DNA from: Hygrocybe punicea
Taxonomy: Eukaryota > Basidiomycota > Agaricomycetes > Agaricales > Hygrophoraceae
DNA length: 64,000 nucleotides
Direction of reading: 5' to 3'
NCBI GenBank assembly: GCA_963556145.1
Contig: OY744464.1
Coordinates: 186,001-250,000 of the forward strand
A program made the translations under genes and the position numbers. This document shows positions 55,495 to 64,000 of the stretch, in pieces. The notes beneath the pieces were generated by a model. The model had not been told where the DNA came from and did not search any database. It saw only the letters and a list, made by a program, of their open reading frames with translations. Every line of letters starts with the position of its first letter. Position 1 is the stretch's first letter.

Positions 55495-56551
55495 GGTGCT
55501 GTTCCGTGGATGTCATATCAACGTTTGGAAAAGGATTGGCTAGATGACGAACTGATTAATTTTGGTACCCAGTAGGTACATTTCAACCCTCCAGTGCAGT
55601 AGCTTATTCCCCGTTTCAGTTACGCTCTGCAGCAAGCAGCAATCCATCAGCCGGAGTTGCCGGCAAACATACACATATTCATTACTTTTTTCATGGAGAA
55701 ATTGAGGTGCACGTTGCTTGGTTGTTCATATAACTTCATTTCCTCTGAATCTGGTCATAGGAAGAATGGGGTGAAGACTTTGAAGAGGTGGATGAAGGCA
55801 ATCGACATATTTTCGCTCCCATACTTGGTCTTTCCTGTGCCCACTGGGTGAGTGTAGTCAGTTTTCGTGAAGGCAACATCTCACTTCACCATCAGTGACC
55901 ACTGGTATTTGATTATCGTGGCAAATCCTGCTGCATGTTTGTTAGAAAATCCTCCTGATGGACGACACACGTAGTTATCCATTTCAGCTTTGCATTGAAC
56001 TTACTCATCGTCGGTTAGCGTAACATTTATTCTCGATTCACTGCCCCCAGCACACCATCAAAAAGATATATCCCTGGTTCATGCGTGGCCAGCCTGCATT
56101 GCGAAGAACACCAGACAGGTGAAAAAGCTGGCACCTATCAAGAGAATCACCCCCAAGGTGAACCACGTCTAACCTCTGTGTTGCGAATGAATTGAACGTT
56201 TGTTTTCAGGTACCTGTCCAGCCGAATTTTGATGATTGCGGCATCTACATGCTGCACTTCCTCCGAATCTTCTTAGAAAACCCAATAGAAATGATGAACA
56301 TCATGCTGGGTGACGAGATTGCTATCAGAGCTGCCAAAGATCCATGGCAAGACGGGCGGATACCCACGCTCCGTCAGGAACTCCAGGGGGCGTTGCGCAG
56401 GCAAGCTGTTCGTAATTGCATTCAGGGTGATGCGCTGGAAAGGGTTGTATTGGAAGGAAAGGAGGGTTCATCCGGTGATGTTAAATTGGTCTCCGGTTGG
56501 TTTGAGGCCCCAACTATGGTATCAGATTCTGACAGTTCATCGGATTTGTAA
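55495..56551 (+). CDS. Ulp1-type SUMO protease (C48 family)
   Basis: Exons read MSYQRLEKDWLDDELINFGT, donor GTAGGT, then YALQQAA and IHIFITFFMEKL, GVKTLKRWMKAIDIFSLPYLVFPVPTG, donor GTGAGT, then DHWYLIIVANPAACLL (catalytic His), FILDSLPPAHHQKDI (catalytic Asp), and after another intron VPVQPNFDDCGIYMLHFLRIF (Gln and catalytic Cys). A 90-residue tail ends in SDSDSSSDL. The His-Asp-Gln-Cys set defines SUMO/ubiquitin-like proteases. KDZ elements of fungi often carry such genes, perhaps to act on SUMOylated chromatin proteins. The N-terminus is not resolved. The catalytic exons have no disabling change. Confidence 0.8.
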
Positions 56552-56694
56552 CATTTTCCTGTCCTCAAATGTATTTGTATATCAAGCGACATAATAATCT
56601 TTATTATTATCCATGTGTTTTGCCTCGTGTATTGGTCTTTATAAGGCGTGTCATTTTCTCACTTTTCCCACACTCATCTAACTATTGTTCATCC

Positions 56695-59600
56695 ATGCCG
56701 AAATCAAAAGTCATTTCCCGGTCAGGAAAAAAAAAGGAATTTGCCAGAGAGGTTGAATTTATGGTGGTGGAAAAGAAACGAGGTGGAAAGACAGTCAAGG
56801 CTCGTCCAGTTATTCGTCCGCCAAGTCCTGTAAAACAATCACATAGGAGTGAAGATCTTCCCTTGCCCTCAACGTCGTTTGTGGAAGAGGAGGACCCTCA
56901 GACAAGGAGACATCGCAATAAGCGTGGAAAGGTTGACACAACTATTATCTGTACGACTTGATTTTGATTGCATGTCAATTAGACACAGAATGATGAAATG
57001 GAAGCCTGGAAAGCGATTCACAAGCAATACCTCTCCGAACTCTTATCATCTGAGGCCCCCCCTTCCGATGTTACATGCCAGTCATGTCTGATGGCCGATA
57101 TCACCATTCATTGCCCTGATTGCTATGGTTGCCCTTCGTTCTGCCAGCGTTGTTGTTTGCAGACACACATTCATAATCCATTCCACAGAATTGAGATATG
57201 GAATGGCAGATGTTTCCTGAAACATGACCTTAATACGATTGGCCTGGTCATGCGTCTTGGCCATGGTGGAGGCGATTGTCCGTCATACAGAAAAGATGGC
57301 CCCCAGCCATCTGTCGAAGATACATATCTGCATGATGTTCTTATGTCAGGTGGTGGTGAGGAGGACGATTTGGATCCGGCTTTGGCAGTTCACGCCGAGG
57401 AAGATATCATAACTGTCACTCATACGAATGGAATTTACCGACGTCGAATCCGATGGTGCTCCTGCCCAGATGCCCCCACTCGAGATATTCAACTACTTCG
57501 AATGCATTTGTATCCTGCAACAGCAAAACGGCCGTCATCAGCATTCACTTTCCAGCTCCTGGATCATTTCTACATTGATTCGATGGAGTGCAAAACGTCT
57601 GCAAACAACTTTTATAACAAGTTAAGGAGACTGTCTTCCAATGCATTTCCAGATACATTGCCGGTTTGTGATATACTAGTTGTTTTGTTACATTGTGCAT
57701 ACAGAACGGAGTACTGAGTTATGGTGTTCAGGATCGTTATCGTGAGCTAATGAGGGTGTCAAGACAGTGGCGATACTTGCACCTCAAGAAACGATTCGGC
57801 TTTGGGCATGACACTGAGAGGGAGCCTGGTAATGGCGATCTGGCATTGTTTTGCCCTGCATGTCCCCAGCCAGGGATAAATCTTCCGCAGAACTGGATGG
57901 ATAGACTGCATCAGTGGGTCATTCTGATCAGCTTTCATGTAGTTCCACACCAAATAGGGAAACAGGTGGCTTTACAGGCCCAGCATCGTCGTCGATGGCA
58001 ATTTCAAAGCTGAGCAGATTAACATGCGGAAGCCTGAGGACGACGTTGGGCTTATCGATGGACAAGGCTATATGGTTGAGGATGCACCTTATCGTGCTCA
58101 TCTGGCAGCTTCCCTGGAGTCCAAAGAGGTATTTATCGAATTGTGAATTTCGTGAATGCTAAATCAATGATCATGTATCAGAGGTCACAGTGCTCCAATC
58201 ACAAGGCCATCAACCAAGCAAACGCCAATCGTCATAACTTATACGCTACTGGCATCGGTGCATGTGCATGTGCCAAGCATGGTTGCTTTGTACCCCACAG
58301 TGTCGTCGACTTCCAGAAGGGTGAACGGTTAGTCATGTATTTTGAGCTATGAATCGTGACAAATTTATTAAAGAGTCTGCACCAGACACATGAACGTTGA
58401 TTATTCGATATGCAACGCTCTCAATAGGCTGTGCCACAGTGGTATCACCCAAGCACTGGTGGAATATGATATTGCCTGCAGTTGGCTGATCAATTTTGCT
58501 AAAAGGGTTTCCGATTCCGACCACCTCACTCTCCCTGAGGCGCTTGAGATCATTGGGGCTGTGGGCAAGTTTCATCTTGGTGCACATGTTGCCAAGTATT
58601 TTGCCCTATTCAGTCTCAACTTCGTTCGTGGTGCTGGTTAGCAGGATGGTGAAATTTTGGAGACACTGTGGGCTATCATCAACAAGATTTCCAGTTTTAT
58701 TCGTTTCATGTCAAAATCCCAACGACGTGAGATCTTGGATGACCTTATGAGGGATTTGAATTGGAAGAAGTTGGTAGGAATGGGCAGGTGATTCATAGGC
58801 ATGTCATCAATACATATCATCACCATAGCTGTCACACAGTTCGGTCTTTGTTGAAACGATATGATAAAGCAGTAGATGGAATGCAGGAAATGAAGGCAGC
58901 CTTTGAGGAGCTTTCCGAAACTGTGGATGAGCAAGTGCTGGTGGAGTGGAAGGAAGAAGAAAGAAGGGCAATGGATTTCCGTGGTGACTACTTGAGGGTA
59001 TTTGACGTCAGAATGGAGAAAGGTTTGTCTTGTAAAGTGTTGGTGTTTTGGACATGGTAATGATGTTTCACCAGCACCATCGCAGGCTGAGATCAGGTTG
59101 AGACTGATGACAGGGAATCCCAAAGATGTAATGGCTGGTCGGGTGACCATCTTAAATGAAGGAATAAACATAGAACAAGCACAGTAGGATGTATCCTCAT
59201 TCTCATCGATCGTCTCTTTGACATTTGTTTACCCTACAGGAATACTCTGAAAACAACGGCTCGTGCTGTTCAAAAAACGGGCAGTTTCACAGACAAGGCA
59301 AATCTGGAGGATCGGCGAAATAGACTGCAGTCTCGGATCGACTGGTTCCACAGAAAAATACAAGGAATACTTGGTGAAGATGTGGATGAGTGTAATCTGG
59401 TCAATTATGATCCCACTGCTGATGACTGGATTGTGGATGTGGATGAGGAGGGTGGGGTAGACGAAGAAGATGATGACCATGTTGCAGAATGGCCAGAAAA
59501 TTTCCGACTCACAATGCCATCGACCTTAGGAGTGGAGGAATGTGCTCAGCTGGGTTTGGAAAATTTGGTGGCTCAGGAGGTGGAACTCAGGGTGGGCCAA

Positions 59601-60258
59601 GCAAACGATTGTTTGGAAAACTTGAGGATGACACTGGGTGAGAAAATGGTAATCTTTCGAACCTCTGGTCATGGAGCAAACAGCCAGAAGAAGAAGACTC
59701 GAGCATGGGACGACATACATGCCATCCAGCAAAAAGTTGGTAAATATGCCACCAGCTACAGGCAGGCTCGTCGAGCATTGGTCAATCTAGGGGGGAATGC
59801 AGACATTTTGGATTGTTTCAAAGTGCTGAGGCAGGAGGATATCAAGATGAGTGGTGATATGCTTGAGGAGAATAGAGTGGGCCAGAGGAGTCACAAGCTG
59901 CCCTGGATCTGGCGGAGGAAAGAAAGGAATAATACTGGTGACAACGATTGGATGCAAGAAGGTGAATGGTTCTGCTACAGCAATTCATGGAAGATCTTAC
60001 TGCTATACAGTGTATCGTGTAAACTGGCTCCGTGGCAAGGCCAGATATGATCGGTGGTCTGAAGAATTGCAAAGCGTCAAGTCAGAAATGGGTAACGTGA
60101 TTCGTTGGCTGCAACAGCAGAAGGTGCAATGGGAAGCACGTCGTGACAAAGTTGGTCTGGGACTGAGGGGGCACATCTGTTATGCAGAAAAACAAATGGT
60201 AATGTGGAGGAATATGATAGCACAAGCAGAAACTGCCTTTTCCAACAAGATGGAGTAA
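56695..60258 (+). pseudogene. KDZ transposase with CxC2-like cysteine cluster
   Basis: Starts MPKSKVISRSGKKKEF. A basic N-terminus is followed by the CxC2-like cluster (CQSCLMADITIHCPDCYGCP, CQRCCLQTH, HRIEIWNG, GLVMRLGHGGGDCP), then FTFQLLDHFYIDSMECKTSA. The transposase core has LALFCPACPQPGINLP, IVVDGNFKAEQINM, DDVGLIDGQGYMV, NHKAINQANANRHN, TGIGACACAKHGCF, VDFQKGER, MNVDYSICNAL, LVEYDIACSW, AVGKFHLGAHV, DGEILETLWA and LDDLMRDLNWKK. The C-terminal helical part runs to TGA at 60256-60258. One clear lesion: TAG at 58639-58641 where CAG (GAG-QQDGEI) is expected. Otherwise the motifs look intact, so loss of activity may be recent, or this copy moves in trans. Confidence 0.85.
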
Positions 60259-60404
60259 TACATATTATTAGAGAAGATATAGTTGAACAGAAGAAAGTAA
60301 TATATTTTTAACCAACTGGACCATAACCATCTGCCAAGAATGACCAGCAAGCCAATATATGGTATTTGCCAACCCATGTCCCATGGCTGACGGTATACTA
60401 ACCA

Positions 60405-60680
60405 GGATTGGCCAATCCATGGCCAACCAAAATACCCAGACCTGTCGGCCAATCCATGTTCCATGGCCAGCTGAAATACCCAGACCCATCGGCCAATCCA
60501 TGTTCCATGGCCAACCGAAATACCCAGTGTGGTCGGCCAATCCACCTTTCATGGCCAGCTGACATACCCAGACCTGTTGGCCAATCCATGTTCCATGGCC
60601 AGCTGAAATACCCAGACACGTCGGCCAATCCATCTCCCATGGCCAGCCAAAATATCCAGACCGGTTGGCCAATATATCCC
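60405..60680 (-). repeat. 45-bp minisatellite, right end of the KDZ element (inverted)
   Basis: About six to seven copies of the same 45-bp unit as at 41905-42425 but in reverse orientation (GGCCAATCCATGTTCCATGG). It ends against the inverted terminal block at 60680-60834. Confidence 0.95.
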
Positions 60681-60834
60681 CCTGCTTCGGCCAACTCCTG
60701 TCCCTCAGAACATAGACCCCTCGGCCAAGCCATCTCCCCTGGAGAAAGATATTGGTCGGCCAAGATTGGCTGGCCCACTCGGAGTGGGAATTGTCCCTCT
60801 TGGCTGAGCCATGTCTTGTGGAAAAGATATGCTG

Positions 60835-61200
60835 TAAGGTGTGAGTCTTCGTACTCCACTCCCTTCACTTCCCCTCTGATCCGGAACCCTTGATTCGGGT
60901 TGGATTGACTAGACTACATAGACACTAAACTCCTCTGATCACTTCTTAGCTGATCACCCATTTTCGTAGATTCCCATTCGGGTCTACAACCGAACTCGCC
61001 GTCACAACTGGAGCCCACCGCAAGGAGTTTATTTCTTTTGTCTTTTCATACCCTCCCCACGGTCGGCTTTGACTTTCATGACGTTTCCCTCTTCTACCTG
61101 ACTCTAGTTAGTTAGTTCCGCTTACGACTTCGACCTCGACCTCGAACCTCCTCGACCCGACCCGCTTTCCGACCCGCATCCCGATTTAGACATTCCCGAT
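60835..61200. other. leader region of a Gypsy-type element
   Basis: Non-coding. It precedes the Gag start and may contain the end of an LTR and a primer site, but neither could be defined. Confidence 0.4.
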
Positions 61201-62880
61201 ATGACGTACGGATTCATGCCTCTCCGAGGTGATCCCTCAGCCCCGACATTCGACGGAAACGAACTCGACCTCCCCCGCTTCTTCGACGAAATCGACATAC
61301 TCAGTTCCGATTGTGGACTCATGGACGCTTTGAAGATTCGCTACACGCTACGGTACCTCAACAATGACGATTACGAACTCTGGTCGACACTTCCCGCCGC
61401 TTCTGCTAAAGACTTCATCGCTTTCCGACGTGCCGTCTTCAACTTTTATCCCGGTGCTACGGATTCCATCCGGTATACGATCTCGGATCTCGATCAACTT
61501 ACGCGACGACAATCGGCTTACGGTATAGAGAACAAAGTGGACTTAGGACAATATTTCCGGGATTTCATACGCATTTCCGGTGTCTTGTTTGACAACGGCC
61601 GTCTATCGGATAAGCAACGGAACACATACTTCGCCAATGGATTCGACTCAGACCTTCGTCTACATATTGAAGAATGCCTCCATTACCTTCATCCCGACCA
61701 TTACCACGACGATCCGTACCCGCTTGACGTTTTCCACGATGCCGCCTTATTCCTGCTTTCTGGTTGTCGCTCTGTTCCGAAATCCCCTTCCCTTGCCATT
61801 ACTATCTCTAGTCCCGATTCCAGTCCCAGTCCCCCACCCATCATAGCTTTGTCATCTCTGGTCCCGATTCCGACCTCAATCCTGCCCACTGTCGTTCGTT
61901 CCGTCCCCCACATTCATTCCGGTCCTTCGTATACTCCGTCCCCGTCATCGTGTTCCCCATCCCCGTCCATTCCGGTGCCCGTCGAGACCGTTATTTGTTT
62001 ACAGGTTTTGTCATCCAGTCCCGTGTCGCCCCCATCTGATCCCACTCCCGATTTATCGATGCCGGTCAACGATTTATCCATTCCATTTCCTATTTCGTCC
62101 CCATTATCTCCGGTTTCGTCCCCTCCGGTTTCCATCCACGAACTCGTACCGGACCCACTCCCATTGTCCTTGGATTCTCCAGAAATAGACATTCCGTCCC
62201 CGATATTGCCGCCATATTGTCCTCCGTCACCGTCTATCGAGATTCCGTCGACTTTGGTTGAGTATTCCATACCCGTTCCCAATCCGGACTCCATTCCACC
62301 CCTTGTATTTGATTTCGATTCCGGTTCCGATTCCGTTATGTCAACCCCTTCGCTCCTGGTTCCCCTCGTCGTTTCTGCTCCCATATCGTTGTCGGTTCTG
62401 TCTTCGCCCGCTTGGGGCACCCCGTCGTTTTTAGACCCATCACGCGGCACACCCCTTATATGGGATCATGTCGGTGTCGGCACTCTGGTTCTCAATTTTA
62501 TTTTATTCCTCGTTTCCATCTTCATTCTACTTTGTCATCGCATTTTGGACCTCCGCCCCCTCGACACCTCGCTCGAATATTTGCAAGAAGCTCTTCGTCT
62601 CCTCTCGTCGTTCCGCCTCCGACCTTCTTTCAGAAACTCTTGTGGGGATGTAGACCCGTTTCCGTCTCCTATTTTTGCGTTTTCGTCTTCCGTTCCGCTT
62701 TCCGTTCCCGTTCCCATTTCTCGTTTATTTATATTTTTATTTCCGTTTCTAGTTCTCTTTGTTTCCCGTCCTTTCCGGACCTGTTTCATTTCCATTGTAT
62801 TCCGGTGCCATCCTCCTCCTCGACCCCCAGATTCCGGTTATCTTATCTCGTCGTTCTGTTTCCCTCTTTTCCGTTTATAG
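61201..62880 (+). CDS. Ty3/Gypsy-type Gag-like protein with Ser/Pro-rich tail
   Basis: 559 codons. The first 190 residues look like a retrotransposon Gag capsid: MPLRGDPSAPTFDGNELDLP, FFDEIDILSSDCGLMDALKI, RYLNNDDYELWSTLPA, FRRAVFNFYPGA, ISDLDQLTRRQ, YFRDFIRISGVL, FANGFDSDLRLHIEECL and a DDPYPLDVFHDAALFLLSGC block. The remainder is Ser/Pro/Val low-complexity sequence, then a Phe/Leu-rich run, and looks like an open but perhaps non-coding continuation. No zinc knuckle, protease, RT or integrase follows within the window, so the element is partial or non-autonomous. Confidence 0.65.
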   Translation: MTYGFMPLRGDPSAPTFDGNELDLPRFFDEIDILSSDCGLMDALKIRYTLRYLNNDDYELWSTLPAASAKDFIAFRRAVFNFYPGATDSIRYTISDLDQLTRRQSAYGIENKVDLGQYFRDFIRISGVLFDNGRLSDKQRNTYFANGFDSDLRLHIEECLHYLHPDHYHDDPYPLDVFHDAALFLLSGCRSVPKSPSLAITISSPDSSPSPPPIIALSSLVPIPTSILPTVVRSVPHIHSGPSYTPSPSSCSPSPSIPVPVETVICLQVLSSSPVSPPSDPTPDLSMPVNDLSIPFPISSPLSPVSSPPVSIHELVPDPLPLSLDSPEIDIPSPILPPYCPPSPSIEIPSTLVEYSIPVPNPDSIPPLVFDFDSGSDSVMSTPSLLVPLVVSAPISLSVLSSPAWGTPSFLDPSRGTPLIWDHVGVGTLVLNFILFLVSIFILLCHRILDLRPLDTSLEYLQEALRLLSSFRLRPSFRNSCGDVDPFPSPIFAFSSSVPLSVPVPISRLFIFLFPFLVLFVSRPFRTCFISIVFRCHPPPRPPDSGYLISSFCFPLFRL

Positions 62881-63030
62881 TTTTATTATGTACTCTATTT
62901 TTCTTTATGTACATTGTCCCGCATTCCGTTTTCCCTTTCCGTCCGTTCTCTTTTATTCCCTTCTCCCTTTGTCGAGTTTGGTGTCAATCATGTCGAGTTG
63001 ACCCAGGATATGGGCCTGGTTCGCGCGTAG

Positions 63031-63967
63031 TCAATTTAGCTCCTTCGTCCAACGGGTTAGCTTGGTGTGGACCTCCGCGACGTATTCAGAAAGGCCATCC
63101 GCGATCGTCGATATCTCCCTTTGCGTTTCTGTCGCCATCTCGCGTACTGCCTGGACATGGTCGTTGATTCCGGCTCCGATCCGCGGGCGCTTGAACGGAT
63201 TCCCTCGCCTCCCATCGTCCCGCTCCAATTCCGTATCTGGTTCGACGTCGGTCAACGTCCGCTTACTCGTCGACGCCTCTCCGGTCCGCAACCTAGGCTT
63301 CCTCACGGGCTTTGGTATCTTCTTCGCGACGACCTTTCTCTTCGGACTACCCGCCTTCGCCTTCCCTTTCCTTTCTGCTTTTCCAGATCCGGTGGCCGGT
63401 CCCTTCATCGACAATCCGCAACGTCGTTTAAGTCTTTTGCACCGATCACACGCGTATCCCTCGATTCCACGACAAACCGCGTTGGCAGTCACGCACGCAT
63501 CGCATTGCCGGATCCGGAATGATTGCATATACTACGGAATTGTTAGACGGAAATGATATACGAGTCCGCGAGATATCACTTACCCCCGGAATCTTTCCCT
63601 TCGGTTCCGCGTCCTCGTTCCCGCTCGCATTCGAGAAATCGTTGCCGCTGTTGTAGTCCCCATGAACGGTCTCGTCGTCCCGGGTGACCCTCTTATCCCG
63701 GTTGAGCTTTTTGTTTTTGATCGCGTTCAGTACTTGGAGTCTTTCGTATTTTCGAAGTTGCTGATTGGACCAGGTGTCCTCCTCGTCCTCGCTTCCGTGA
63801 TCGCTGGTTTGTGCGGTGTAGAGGCTCCGGGCCCTCTGGACCCGAATCCTCTTCATATCCCACTTCGTCCTCGTCCATTCCCATTCACGTATCATCGATT
63901 CCGCCCGTTTCCGGTCTTTTCCGTCGATTCCGCTCCGGATTCCGCCTCCGGAATCGTTCATACTCAA
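63031..63967 (-). CDS. Zn-cluster-like protein linked to repeats
   Basis: Two exons, 63584-63967 and 63031-63531, with a 52-nt intron (GTAAGT...GTAG) between KIPG and YMQSF. The N-terminal half is charged (RKRAESMIREWEWTRTKWDM, HGSEDEEDTWSNQQLRKYE). Then comes a Cys cluster, CDACVTANAVCRG followed by CDRCKRLKRRC, resembling a fungal Zn2-Cys6-like motif. A basic nuclear-type linker and a helical C-terminus (HVQAVREMATETQREISTI) follow. It may bind DNA. The start may lie further upstream, beyond the window. A 190-bp fragment of the same gene lies at 41325-41516, so the gene belongs to a repeat family. Confidence 0.6.
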
Positions 63968-64000
63968 GATGCGATGTCTCTAACGACCCGGAATCAGTAC

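Larger units (their letters stand above)
41759..60834 (+). mobile_element. giant KDZ-type DNA transposon with epigenetic cargo (about 19 kb)
   Basis: The two ends are inverted copies. The left starts CAGCATATCTTTTCCA at 41759. The right, read inverted from 60834, starts the same way. Both continue with a shared 150-bp block containing GGACAATTCCCACTCC and GACCAATATCTTTCTCCAG, then a 45-bp minisatellite. Between them lie six gene candidates: HMG-like/coiled-coil (+), JmjC-like (-), unknown (-), TET/JBP (-), Ulp1-like (+) and KDZ transposase (+), with two weaker minus-strand candidates. No clear target duplication is visible, so the outermost base pairs are uncertain. KDZ elements linked to TET/JBP genes are known from basidiomycetes. 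Confidence 0.8.

Noticed and set aside
61701..62450. Gly/Asp-rich minus-strand frames opposite the Gypsy Gag tail
   Set aside because: Antisense of a Ser/Pro low-complexity tract; no motif.
1..64000. tRNA or rRNA genes
   Set aside because: Short GGTTCGA-type words occur, but none sits in a cloverleaf-like context that I could support.

Overview
The window looks like chromosomal DNA of a mushroom-forming basidiomycete (Agaricomycetes-like). The genes have many short introns of about 50-90 nt with GT-AG ends. The families seen are typical of that group: a heme-thiolate peroxygenase, a KDZ transposase with TET/JBP and JmjC-like partners, a CHAT-domain protease, and DIRS-like tyrosine-recombinase retroelements. 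Mobile and repetitive DNA dominates, and ordinary genes sit between the elements.

Layout. 1-6.3 kb: a 102-bp satellite with a 612-bp higher-order period, ending in an inverted turn-round and then decayed repeats (to 7.2 kb). 7.5-13.8 kb: a gene island with a PD-(D/E)XK-like protein, a head-to-head pair of 77-79 aa paralogues with matching 5' leader introns, a peroxygenase gene with a questionable stop, and a damaged Yip1-family gene. 14.0-24.6 kb: a DIRS-like retroelement (Gag, RT/RNase H, tyrosine recombinase). Its Gag gene is split by a 5.8-kb non-autonomous LTR element with near-identical LTRs and a 4-bp target duplication. 25-30 kb: minisatellites, an ABC-transporter remnant, an ARFRP1/Arl3-like GTPase and a dead integrase-like gene. 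30.9-36.2 kb: a 301-aa protein that I think is gasdermin-like, convergent with a 1365-aa TPR-CHAT protease gene. 36.8-40.8 kb: a Tc1/mariner element with 86-bp terminal inverted repeats and a second gene, which is itself interrupted by a 1.2-kb hAT-like MITE. 41.8-60.8 kb: a KDZ-type element of about 19 kb bounded by inverted 45-bp minisatellites. It carries an HMG-like/coiled-coil gene, a JmjC-like gene, an unknown gene, a TET/JBP dioxygenase, a Ulp1-type protease and the KDZ transposase. 60.9-64 kb: a Gypsy-type Gag and a two-exon Zn-cluster gene, part of which is repeated at 41.3 kb.

How things fit. Two loci are the most interesting. One is the gasdermin-like/CHAT pair, which has the layout expected of a fungal regulated-cell-death module (executioner plus activating protease). 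The other is the KDZ element, which brings cytosine oxidation (TET/JBP), a JmjC-like oxygenase and de-SUMOylation (Ulp1) together with a transposase. Many element genes are stopped by C:G to T:A nonsense changes (CGA to TGA, CAG to TAG, TGG to TGA/TAG), as expected if methylated cytosines have decayed. Identifications were made by eye from sequence. Exon ends are given where splice sites and frames agree; elsewhere gene limits are approximate.
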